Assembly (NCBI GenBank): GCA_031272025.1 | Contig: JAISUP010000006.1 | Coordinates: 1-53,257 of the forward strand | DNA from: Bacteroidales bacterium | GTDB taxonomy: Bacteria; Bacteroidota; Bacteroidia; Bacteroidales; WCHB1-69 | DNA: 53,257 bases | Direction of reading: 5' to 3' | Shown here: piece by piece, positions 16,636 to 24,405 of the stretch | Layout: every line of letters starts with the position of its first letter | Position numbering within the stretch: position 1 is the stretch's first letter | Notes under the pieces: generated by a model | What the model was told of the DNA's origin: nothing | The model's input: the letters and a program-made list of their open reading frames with translations, nothing else | The model's database searches: none | Made by a program: the position numbers and the translations under genes

Positions 16636-18027
16636 ATGGCTAAGAAAAAACACGAAGTAGCGCGAGCAATAAGAGTAATTCTGCTTTTGTGGGCAGTTAT
16701 TTTATTGGGGGGTCAAAGCATCATGGTAGCGCAGGAAAAATTGCCGGTACCCGCGTGGTCAAAAGAGACCAAAGAACAGAAAAACAAACGGATGGAGTGG
16801 TGGACACACGACCGTTTTGGCATGTTTATCCATTGGGGGCTATACGCGTTGCCCGCCCGGCACGAGTGGGTAAAACATAACGAGAAAATGACTAATGAAC
16901 AATACCAAAAATATTTTGACCATTTTAATCCCGACCTTTATCAGCCCAAATTGTGGGCAGCCCGTGCCAAAGCAGCCGGGATGAAATATGTTACGATAAC
17001 CACCAAACACCACGAGGGTTTTTGCCTGTGGGACAGTAAATACACGGACTATAAATCCACCAATACCCCATGTCATAGAGACCTTATTAAAGAGTTGGTG
17101 GATGCTTGTCGTGCAGAAGGATTGCGCGTGGGCTTTTACTATTCTCTTATTGATTGGCATCACCCCGATTTTCCTTACGACAACCTGCACCCCGAAGCCC
17201 CTAAAGATTCGGCTACCCGTGCAGAGGCAAATAAACATCGAGACCTGAAAAAATACCAGCAATACATGAAAAACCAACTCGCGGAATTGCTCACTAATTA
17301 TGGACAAATAGATGAGTTGTTTCTTGATTTTTCTTACGAGAAGGACCAGTACAAGATGTGGGATGCCGAGGGTTTGTTGCAAGTGGTACGCCGGTTGCAG
17401 CCGCAAATTATTGTAGATGACCGTCTGGGCTTAGGAGACGACAACCCGTGGGGGTGGGATTATAAAACCCCCGAACAATACATGCCCGTGGAATGGCCTC
17501 GTGTAAATGGAGAGCAAGTCCCTTGGGAAACTTGTCAAACTTTCTCCGGCTCGTGGGGATACCACAGGGACGAGGCTTCGTGGAAAAGTGTCCCGCAACT
17601 CGTGGTTTTGCTTATCGAAACCGTGAGCAAAGGTGGAAACCTGCTACTTAACGTGGGACCTACCGCCCGAGGCGAATTCGACTACAGGGCTAATGACCGG
17701 TTAGACGGCATTGCCGAATGGATGAGTCGACACAACCGGGCAATCTATGGCTGCACACAAGCCCCCCAACAATTTCAAAAACCCGACAAATGCTTGCTTA
17801 CCTATAACCCCGAAACCAAAAGACTATATGTTCATGTTTTAGACTGGCCCTGCTGTGGTGGTCTCCCCCTGCCCGGCTTCAAGGGAAAATTTAAATACGC
17901 CCAATTGCTCAACGATGCCTCCGAGGTCCGTTTTAACGAAGATAAAGACAAAGACTTGGTTAACTTGTCTATTCCCGTGCAAAAACCCAACGTGGCGGTA
18001 CCCGTGATAGAGTTGTTCTTGGAATAA
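16636..18027 (+). CDS. alpha-L-fucosidase, GH29
   Basis: Exported retaining alpha-L-fucosidase of glycoside hydrolase family 29, releasing fucose from glycans. After a signal sequence ('ILLLWAVILLGGQSIMVAQ') the catalytic barrel starts with 'WWTHDRFGMFIHWGLYALPA' and continues with 'YVTITTKHHEGFCLWDS', 'GLRVGFYYSLIDWHHPDF' and the nucleophile region 'IDELFLDFSYE', where the Asp is the expected nucleophile. 'VSKGGNLLLNVGPTARG' is the conserved late-barrel block. At 463 residues it carries only a short C-terminal beta domain and no extra carbohydrate-binding module. Start chosen at ATG 16636 behind the promoter element. pyrC follows after 6 bp, an operon without metabolic link. Confidence 0.94.
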   Translation: MAKKKHEVARAIRVILLLWAVILLGGQSIMVAQEKLPVPAWSKETKEQKNKRMEWWTHDRFGMFIHWGLYALPARHEWVKHNEKMTNEQYQKYFDHFNPDLYQPKLWAARAKAAGMKYVTITTKHHEGFCLWDSKYTDYKSTNTPCHRDLIKELVDACRAEGLRVGFYYSLIDWHHPDFPYDNLHPEAPKDSATRAEANKHRDLKKYQQYMKNQLAELLTNYGQIDELFLDFSYEKDQYKMWDAEGLLQVVRRLQPQIIVDDRLGLGDDNPWGWDYKTPEQYMPVEWPRVNGEQVPWETCQTFSGSWGYHRDEASWKSVPQLVVLLIETVSKGGNLLLNVGPTARGEFDYRANDRLDGIAEWMSRHNRAIYGCTQAPQQFQKPDKCLLTYNPETKRLYVHVLDWPCCGGLPLPGFKGKFKYAQLLNDASEVRFNEDKDKDLVNLSIPVQKPNVAVPVIELFLE

Positions 18028-18033
18028 AGTGAA

Positions 18034-19227
18034 ATGAAAAATACACGTATAGTAGACGAGTGCACGGATAGGGTTGCCGCGATTGCCATCGATGAAGATG
18101 GCATGATCGCGGAGGTAAGCATTGCTTTGCCCGAACAAGGAGTTTCGTGTTCTAAGGAGGCATTGGATATAGTACTCATGCCGGCATTTACCGATTTGCA
18201 CGTGCATTTTCGCGACCCGGGGTTTACCCACAAGGAAGATGTCGCGAGTGGAAGTCGGGCGGCAGCGGCAGGGGGATACACCGCGGTAAATCTCATGCCA
18301 AATACCAATCCCGTGTGTAGCACGCTCGACATGGCTCGCGACGTGGAACACCGTGCACGAGAAACCGGTCTCGTGCACGTGAACCAAACTTTATGTATGA
18401 CCGAAAATCTAAAGGGAGAAAACTATCAACACCTGCTCGCGCTTCCTACCGACAGCGTGCTCTTTGTTACCGACGACGGGAAAGGGGTAAATAACGACCA
18501 TGTGATGAAAGAAATCATGAAAATATGCCGTGAAAAGAATATCACCATCATGGCACACGAAGAAGACAGTCGTTTTAGTTTGACAGATACGCGCGAAGCA
18601 GAAAACAGGATGACTTTTCGCGATTTGCAACTTTGTTCCGCGAACCCTTGTCCTATTCATTTTTGCCATGTAAGCACGAAAGAGGCAATACACGCCATTG
18701 CAGAAGCAAAACGGGCAGGGCTACCTGTTACTTGCGAAGTAACGCCTCATCATTTGGTGGCAACGGGCATTGCAGGAAATTACTATCGGGTAAACCCGCC
18801 TTTGCGGGAACAGGAAGATATTGATGCCCTGATACATGCAATACAAGATGGTATAGTAGATGCCATTGCCACCGACCATGCACCGCATACCGCGAACGAC
18901 AAGGCAAACGGGGCACCCGGCATTGACGGATTAGAAACCGCGTTCCCGCTCTGTTATACCGCGTTAGTAAAATCGGGAAAAATATCGCTCAGTAAGTTGG
19001 TACAACTAATGTCAGGATTTCCTTCACGTTTCATGCGACTGAACAAAGGCATGATAAAACCGGGCATGGATGCCGACTTCGTGTGGGTAGATTTGAATGC
19101 CCGCGGGACCATTCGTGCAGATGCTTTTGTCTCTAAAAGTAACAATACCCCCTTTGACGGGTGGTTAGTATATGGAAAAATATTGAAAACCATGAAAAAA
19201 GGAAAAATAACATACGAACACGTTTAA
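18034..19227 (+). CDS. pyrC: dihydroorotase
   Basis: Dihydroorotase cyclises N-carbamoyl-L-aspartate to dihydroorotate in de novo pyrimidine synthesis; cytoplasmic zinc amidohydrolase. Seen: the metal motif 'DLHVHFRDPG', 'GGYTAVNLMPNTNPV', metal histidines in 'IHFCHVST' and 'VTPHHL', and the catalytic Asp in 'IATDHAPHT'. Its 397-residue length and GYTA(V)...MPNT pattern fit the class I (allantoinase-like) branch. The N-terminus is short compared with relatives, beginning directly at the beta-sandwich segment ('MKNTRIVDECTDRVAAIAID'). It starts 6 bp after the fucosidase gene and precedes tgt by 27 bp. Confidence 0.95.
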   Translation: MKNTRIVDECTDRVAAIAIDEDGMIAEVSIALPEQGVSCSKEALDIVLMPAFTDLHVHFRDPGFTHKEDVASGSRAAAAGGYTAVNLMPNTNPVCSTLDMARDVEHRARETGLVHVNQTLCMTENLKGENYQHLLALPTDSVLFVTDDGKGVNNDHVMKEIMKICREKNITIMAHEEDSRFSLTDTREAENRMTFRDLQLCSANPCPIHFCHVSTKEAIHAIAEAKRAGLPVTCEVTPHHLVATGIAGNYYRVNPPLREQEDIDALIHAIQDGIVDAIATDHAPHTANDKANGAPGIDGLETAFPLCYTALVKSGKISLSKLVQLMSGFPSRFMRLNKGMIKPGMDADFVWVDLNARGTIRADAFVSKSNNTPFDGWLVYGKILKTMKKGKITYEHV

Positions 19228-19254
19228 AAATGCCGTTACATTTTAATACATTTC

Positions 19255-20388
19255 ATGTTTTTTACAGTTAAGAAAAAAGATACGAGAAGTAGAGCCAGAG
19301 CAGGGGTGATACAAACGGCACACGGGAATATAGAAACGCCTATTTTCATGCCGGTAGGTACCTTAGGTGGCGTGAAAGGGGTGCTTACCCGCGATTTGGA
19401 GGCTACCATTAAGGCGCGAATTATTTTGGGCAATACCTATCATCTGTATTTGCGTCCAGGCACGGGAGTGATTTCCAAAGCCGGCGGGCTACATCGTTTT
19501 AACGGGTGGAATAAACCCATATTAACTGATAGTGGTGGTTTTCAGGTATTCTCATTAAGTCATCGGAGAAAAATAAAACCCGAAGAAGGAGTATGGTTTC
19601 AATCGCATATTGACGGGTCGCGACATTTATTTTCCCCTGAAAAAGTCATGGACATACAGCGACAAATAGGGGCAGATATCGTGATGGCTTTTGATGAATG
19701 TACTCCCTATCCTTGTGAGCATGAGTACGCCGAAAAATCCATGAACATTACCCAACATTGGTTACAGCGTTGTATTGACCGTTTTGATAGTACAACCGGG
19801 CATTATGGTTACGAACAAACGCTATTTCCTATCGTGCAAGGTAGCGTGTATCGAGATTTGCGCATACGGGCAGCAGAATTTGCAAAATCTTTAAACCGAG
19901 ATGGTTACGCGATAGGCGGTGTGTCGGTAGGCGAGCCGGTAGAACTTATGTACGAGATGACAGATATTTGTTGCCAAATATTGCCCGAAACGGCTCCCCG
20001 CTATCTCATGGGAGTAGGTACTCCGGTCAATATTCTGGAAAATATTGCTTTGGGGGTAGATATGTTCGACTGTGTGATGCCGACCCGAAACGGGAGAAAC
20101 GGGATGATTTTCACGTGGAACGGGATTCTTAACATGCGAAACGAAAAATGGAAAGACGACTTTAGCCCTATTTGCGCGCGAAGTAGCCTCATGGAAGACA
20201 AAGTGCACTCCAAAGCCTTTCTACGACATTTATACGTGTCGGGCGAGATGTTGGGACCTATGCTCGGCAGTTTGCATAATTTGAATTTTTATTTGGAATT
20301 GGTAACAGTTGCTCGACAAAAAATTATGGAAGGTACATTTTTGGAATGGAAACAAAATATCGTGCCTGTTTTAGGAAATAAAATGTAA
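19255..20388 (+). CDS. tgt: queuine tRNA-ribosyltransferase (tRNA-guanine transglycosylase)
   Basis: Tgt swaps guanine-34 for the queuosine precursor preQ1 in GUN-anticodon tRNAs. Key blocks are present: 'TPIFMPVGTLGGVKG'-like N-terminus, 'LGNTYHLYLRPG', catalytic 'LTDSGGFQVFSL', 'IVMAFDECTPYP', 'YAIGGVSVGEP', and 'DCVMPTRNGRNGM', which includes the second catalytic Asp. The CxCxxC zinc-binding cysteines found in E. coli Tgt near the C-terminus are absent: the aligned stretch is 'FSPICARSSLMEDKVHSK' with a single Cys. From memory, other Bacteroidetes Tgt proteins also lack them. Length 377 is normal. Same strand as pyrC, 27 bp apart. Confidence 0.95.
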   Translation: MFFTVKKKDTRSRARAGVIQTAHGNIETPIFMPVGTLGGVKGVLTRDLEATIKARIILGNTYHLYLRPGTGVISKAGGLHRFNGWNKPILTDSGGFQVFSLSHRRKIKPEEGVWFQSHIDGSRHLFSPEKVMDIQRQIGADIVMAFDECTPYPCEHEYAEKSMNITQHWLQRCIDRFDSTTGHYGYEQTLFPIVQGSVYRDLRIRAAEFAKSLNRDGYAIGGVSVGEPVELMYEMTDICCQILPETAPRYLMGVGTPVNILENIALGVDMFDCVMPTRNGRNGMIFTWNGILNMRNEKWKDDFSPICARSSLMEDKVHSKAFLRHLYVSGEMLGPMLGSLHNLNFYLELVTVARQKIMEGTFLEWKQNIVPVLGNKM

Positions 20389-20492
20389 AAAAAAACTTAT
20401 TTGTTTCCATATTTTTATACCATATTTTTTTCTTAAAAATAAAAAATATTAAAAAATGCTTATATCCAATAGAATAAAATTTATCAAAACAC

Positions 20493-20523
20493 TTGTAAAA
20501 TTACAAAAATATACTTACTTTCG
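20493..20523 (+). promoter_or_regulatory. probable promoter of the DUF2795 gene
   Basis: TTG at 20493-20495, 20 bp spacer, then TACTTTCG at 20516-20523, one mismatch from TAnnTTTG. Spacing fits the Bacteroidetes -33/-7 arrangement. The start codon is 41 bp downstream. The whole 175-bp gap after tgt is otherwise AT-rich non-coding DNA. Confidence 0.5.
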
Positions 20524-20563
20524 CAGCCCGAAAATGGAAAGTGAAATTTAATATTAAATAAGC

Positions 20564-20785
20564 ATGTATTGGACATTGGAATTGGCTTCCAAATTGGAAG
20601 ATGCGCCGTGGCCGGCAACCAAAGATGAGTTGATAGACTTCGCGCAAAGATCAGGTGCACCCTTAGAAGTAATAGAAAACCTGAGCGAAATAGAAGATGA
20701 AGGAGACATCTATGACTCTATTGAAGATTTGTGGCCGGATTATCCAACCAAGGAAGATTTCTTCTTTCATGAAGACGAGTACTAA
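20564..20785 (+). CDS. DUF2795 domain small acidic protein
   Basis: A 73-residue acidic protein that matches the Bacteroidetes DUF2795 family almost throughout: 'MYWTLELASKLEDAPWPATK', 'DELIDFAQRSGAPLEV', 'YDSIEDLWPDYPTKEDFFF'. The family is small, highly conserved and has no firmly established role. The degree of conservation and the own promoter argue for strong expression and an essential-type function, but this is inference. The S41 protease gene begins 18 bp downstream on the same strand. Confidence 0.92.
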   Translation: MYWTLELASKLEDAPWPATKDELIDFAQRSGAPLEVIENLSEIEDEGDIYDSIEDLWPDYPTKEDFFFHEDEY

Positions 20786-20803
20786 TATTGTTTATAACAA
20801 ACA

Positions 20804-22462
20804 ATGATGAAAAAAAAAATCATAAAATATTGGATATTTGCGCTATCTATCGGTTTGTTTCTGCCAAGAGCGTGGGGACAAAATGATTTTGAAGTAGCCA
20901 AAAATACGGATATATTTGTTTCTATCCTGCGGGAATTAAACAGTAAATATGCCGATGAAATTAATGTAACCGACTTAACCAAAACCGCCATTGACGCGAT
21001 GTTGGTAAGTTTAGACCCCTACACGGTCTATTATCCTGAATCGCAAATAGAAGATTATCGTATCATGACCTTGGGACAATATGGTGGTATTGGTTCTATT
21101 ATTCAACAAATAGGCAAAGAAGTTGTGATAGCAGAACCTTACGAGAATTCTCCCGCGGCAAAAGCAGGACTTTTCCCGGGCGACATTATACGAAAAATAG
21201 ACAATCAATCTGTGGAAGGCAAAAATTCGGAAGAGGTAACAACGCTACTCAAAGGGCAACCCGGGACCACACTTACCATAGAAGTAGAACATCCCTATCG
21301 CGGCAAACGGGTTTTGCATATTACCCGCGAAGAGATTAAGTTACCCAATATACCGTATTACGGGATGCTCGACTCTAAAATTGGTTACATTAAGTTAGAG
21401 CAGTTTACAGAAAACGCGGGAAACGAAGTAAAAAACGCTTTTCAAAAGTTGAAAGAGCAAGGGATGGACGCGCTCGTGCTCGATCTGCGCGACAACGGGG
21501 GAGGTCTATTACAAGAAGCCGTTAACATCATGAATATTTTCGTGGAACAAAATACACTCATTGCTTCTACCAAAGGCAAAATTAAGGCTCAAAATAACAC
21601 TTTTAAAACCCGTGTTCCCGTGTTAGACAAGAATATACCTGTAGTCGTGTTAGTAAACAGTCATAGTGCTTCTGCCTCAGAAATCGTATCAGGGTCATTT
21701 CAGGATTTAGATAGAGGTGTGGTCGTGGGGAAAAAAACATTTGGTAAAGGATTGGTGCAGAATGTAGTGCCCATAAGTTACAACACCTCGCTCAAACTTA
21801 CCGTGTCAAAATATTATATTCCCAGTGGCAGGTGCGTGCAACATATTGATTATTTTGGGAAGGATTCGCTTCACGCGAAAGAAATCCCCGATTCGTTAGC
21901 CGTGGCATACAAAACCCGTAAGGGACGTACGGTCTATGACAAGGGGGGCGTATCGCCCGATGTCGTTACCCCGGATACCATGCCCAGTCGATTACTAATC
22001 TCTTTGATCATGAATAATCTTATCTTCGACTTCGCGAATCGTTATCATGCGCAACATCCTACCTTGTCGGTAGTTCCGAATAAATTCGCGATAGACGAGC
22101 CCCTTTACAAAGAATTTGTGGAATACATGAACAGCAAAAGTTACGAGTACGAAACCGATACAGAGTTACTTTTAGATGATTTGAAAAACGCGGCAGAAGA
22201 CGAGCACTATTTTGAAACGATTAAACCGCTATACGAGCAAATAAAAACTAAAATTGCCGAAGAAAAAAAACAGGAATTGAAAAAATACAAACAAGAAATT
22301 TCCACGTTTCTTGCCTCGGAAATAGTAGAACGTTATGCTTTCCAAAAAGGACGTATTATCAATTTATTACCTTCTGACCCTGACATCGTGGTTGCTAAAT
22401 CTATTCTGCACGACCTGTCGCGTTATCATGCCATTCTTTCACCCAAAACAAAGAAAAACTAA
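20804..22462 (+). CDS. C-terminal processing peptidase, family S41, with PDZ domain
   Basis: Periplasmic serine protease of the CtpA/Prc type. An N-terminal signal/anchor ('YWIFALSIGLFLPRAWG') precedes a PDZ domain (about 85-175; 'GGIGSIIQQIGKEVVIAEPY', 'SPAAKAGLFPGDIIRKIDNQ'). The protease core has 'DALVLDLRDNGGGLLQEAV', the nucleophile motif 'NSHSASASEIVSG' near 285-297 and the catalytic Lys in 'GKKTFGKGLVQ'. The C-terminal ~130 residues form a charged helical extension. Length 552 is normal for Bacteroidetes members. The stop codon overlaps the start of the next gene (TAATG), which suggests coupled translation. Confidence 0.93.
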   Translation: MMKKKIIKYWIFALSIGLFLPRAWGQNDFEVAKNTDIFVSILRELNSKYADEINVTDLTKTAIDAMLVSLDPYTVYYPESQIEDYRIMTLGQYGGIGSIIQQIGKEVVIAEPYENSPAAKAGLFPGDIIRKIDNQSVEGKNSEEVTTLLKGQPGTTLTIEVEHPYRGKRVLHITREEIKLPNIPYYGMLDSKIGYIKLEQFTENAGNEVKNAFQKLKEQGMDALVLDLRDNGGGLLQEAVNIMNIFVEQNTLIASTKGKIKAQNNTFKTRVPVLDKNIPVVVLVNSHSASASEIVSGSFQDLDRGVVVGKKTFGKGLVQNVVPISYNTSLKLTVSKYYIPSGRCVQHIDYFGKDSLHAKEIPDSLAVAYKTRKGRTVYDKGGVSPDVVTPDTMPSRLLISLIMNNLIFDFANRYHAQHPTLSVVPNKFAIDEPLYKEFVEYMNSKSYEYETDTELLLDDLKNAAEDEHYFETIKPLYEQIKTKIAEEKKQELKKYKQEISTFLASEIVERYAFQKGRIINLLPSDPDIVVAKSILHDLSRYHAILSPKTKKN

Positions 22463-22830
22463 TGAAAATCAAGAAATATGTCATCCGGCTGTTGTTATTT
22501 TCTGTCGCGGTAGCCGGCATCGCGGGATTGCTGCAATATTTTGTCCCCGATTATTGTACGCCGGCATTGCCCTATATCGTACTTTTCTTTTTCCTGCTCA
22601 CGTTATTTGTCCTTTATATTGTCTTGCGCGACAAACGTCCCGAACAGTCAGGCAATTTCGTGTCAAGTTATATTCTATCCCGAATTATTAAATTCTTTTC
22701 CTGCCTGCTTTTTCTTGTAATTTACTTATGGTTTCATCCTACTGACAAATGGCTTTTCGCGATGGCATTTCTTGTTATCTATTTTTTATATTCCATTTTC
22801 GAGATATTGGCTACCCGTGGGGAAAAATAG
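22462..22830 (+). CDS. small four-helix membrane protein, unknown function
   Basis: A 122-residue hydrophobic protein with four predicted membrane helices: 'LLLFSVAVAGIAGLLQYF', 'YIVLFFFLLTLFVLYIVL', 'IIKFFSCLLFLVIYLWF' and 'WLFAMAFLVIYFLYSIF'. Charged ends ('RDKRPEQ', 'ATRGEK') are consistent with cytoplasmic loops. I do not recognise the family. Its ATG overlaps the stop of the S41 protease gene, so it is translated from the same message and may act in the same membrane context. Confidence 0.7.
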   Translation: MKIKKYVIRLLLFSVAVAGIAGLLQYFVPDYCTPALPYIVLFFFLLTLFVLYIVLRDKRPEQSGNFVSSYILSRIIKFFSCLLFLVIYLWFHPTDKWLFAMAFLVIYFLYSIFEILATRGEK

Positions 22831-22849
22831 AAAATAGATGAAGCACATT

Positions 22850-23602
22850 TTACCAATGTTGTCGGGTTAGGGTTGCCCAGCCCAAACGCGTAACGAATTC
22901 CACGTGCGACGCGAGCGTACGTATCCACCCGTAATACTTGACCATAATACGAAATCGCTCTATTAGCGATGCTTTCCTGTGAGTGGTTGTCGTGCCTTCA
23001 TGAAGATACAAGTTTAACACTAAGTGGCTGTTATGAAGTATTTTGGATTTTTTCATACAACGAATACACCAGTCATAGTCTGACGAGAATTGATATTGTA
23101 AATCGTATAACGGGGCGATTTCTCGCTTGACAATAAAAGATTGATGGCATACGGTCATGCCTTTCCTGAAACTTTTCCACGAAAGATGTTCGGGGGCTTT
23201 TAAGCGTCTATGGGCAATAAAGTTGCCATGAATATCCACGAGGTCTGTTTCCCCGTAGATAATATCCGGCAAAGGTTCGGAGTTTGTCAGTTGTTGCATC
23301 AAACGGGCAACCGTGTCGGGGCAGGGTAGGGCATCTCCGGCATTCAAAAACCACACGTACTCACCGGTTGCTTGTAGCAGTCCCTTGTTCATTGCATCGT
23401 ACAATCCTTGGTCGGGTTCGCTACTCCAATAAGACACGCGCGAGGCATGTTGTCGAATAATATCTACGGTAGTGTCTCTTGATGCTCCATCTATAATCAC
23501 GTATTCTATATCAGGATAGGTTTGAGAAAACACGCTTTCAATGGTACGGGGTAGCGTGTGCCCGGCATTATACGTAACGGTAATAATGGAAATTTTTGTC
23601 AT
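22850..23602 (-). CDS. family 2 glycosyltransferase
   Basis: GT-A fold glycosyltransferase of family GT2. It has 'ISIITVTYNAGHTLPRTIES', the nucleotide-binding 'IEYVIIDGASRDTT', the 'EPDQGLYDAMNKG' block typical of WcaA-like enzymes, and the metal-binding-type 'VWFLNAGDAL' (in place of DxD). No membrane segment, so it is cytosolic or peripheral. The 250-residue length is that of a single domain. It lies 11 bp downstream of the MBL hydrolase gene on the minus strand. Sugar donor and acceptor cannot be read from the sequence. Confidence 0.9.
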   Translation of the reverse strand: MTKISIITVTYNAGHTLPRTIESVFSQTYPDIEYVIIDGASRDTTVDIIRQHASRVSYWSSEPDQGLYDAMNKGLLQATGEYVWFLNAGDALPCPDTVARLMQQLTNSEPLPDIIYGETDLVDIHGNFIAHRRLKAPEHLSWKSFRKGMTVCHQSFIVKREIAPLYDLQYQFSSDYDWCIRCMKKSKILHNSHLVLNLYLHEGTTTTHRKASLIERFRIMVKYYGWIRTLASHVEFVTRLGWATLTRQHW

Positions 23603-23613
23603 GTTTTTTTTAG

Positions 23614-24405
23614 TTAAGGTAAAAAAACTTCTAACCCGTCGTATGCCATAAACACGTGGGCGGGCAGTTCTTTGCTGATGTCTTCGTACAGCCCCATGTC
23701 GTGCCCTATATGAGTAAGATATGCAGATCTCGGTTGCAATTCTTCTATGAGAGAAAGGGCTTGTTTTAAATTGAAATGAGAATAATGTTCTTCTTTTCGC
23801 AACGCGTTTAATACTAACATATCTAAATGCTGTAATTTTTGTTTTTCTTTATCGGGGATGAAACTGGCATCGGTGATGTATGCAAAATTTCCAACGCGAT
23901 AGCCAAAGATATTCAGGTGTAAATGTTTTATTTGCACGGGTTTTACTATGGTTTGTTCGATATAGAAAGGGCGCTCGTCCACGGGACAAAGTTTTAATTC
24001 GGGCACTCCGGGGTATTTGTTTTTTTTAAAGGCATAGTCATAATCTTTGGCAATGACATGGAGTACCCTTCGTTGCCCGTAGATGGGGATACTTTTTTTC
24101 AACAAGAAACATACGGGGCGCAAATCGTCAATTCCCCCGGTATGGTCTTTATGTTCGTGGGTAAGCAATAAAGCATCTATGTGCATAATATGTTGTCGCA
24201 ACAATTGCTGTCGCAAATCGGGTCCTGCATCTATCAGTAAATGTAAGTAATTGGTTTCCACGAAAACAGAGGCACGGGTTCGATTGTCTTTAGGGTTTGT
24301 TGAGCGACAGACTTCACACGAACAACCAATGACAGGAACCCCCTGTGATGTGCCCGTTCCCAAAAACGTAATTTTGGTGTTATAGGTTTGGCTTATCCCC
24401 CGCAT
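23614..24405 (-). CDS. MBL-fold metallohydrolase, PhnP-like
   Basis: Metallo-beta-lactamase-fold phosphodiesterase-like hydrolase. It shows 'ITFLGTGTSQGVPVIGC' with the adjacent 'CSCEVC' cysteines seen in PhnP-type proteins, the metal motif 'LLTHEHKDHTGGIDDL', and 'YLTHIGHDMG' near the C-terminus. Related Bacteroidetes proteins are annotated as MBL hydrolases without a proven substrate. I chose ATG 24405 ('MRGISQTYNTK'), which overlaps the nrdJ end by 13 bp, over the track's 24438. It follows nrdJ and precedes the GT2 gene, all on the minus strand. Confidence 0.88.
   Translation of the reverse strand: MRGISQTYNTKITFLGTGTSQGVPVIGCSCEVCRSTNPKDNRTRASVFVETNYLHLLIDAGPDLRQQLLRQHIMHIDALLLTHEHKDHTGGIDDLRPVCFLLKKSIPIYGQRRVLHVIAKDYDYAFKKNKYPGVPELKLCPVDERPFYIEQTIVKPVQIKHLHLNIFGYRVGNFAYITDASFIPDKEKQKLQHLDMLVLNALRKEEHYSHFNLKQALSLIEELQPRSAYLTHIGHDMGLYEDISKELPAHVFMAYDGLEVFLP

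Noticed and set aside
20389-20563. tRNA or small RNA gene after tgt
   Set aside because: Very AT-rich with no cloverleaf or stable hairpin; only a promoter for the next gene is supported.
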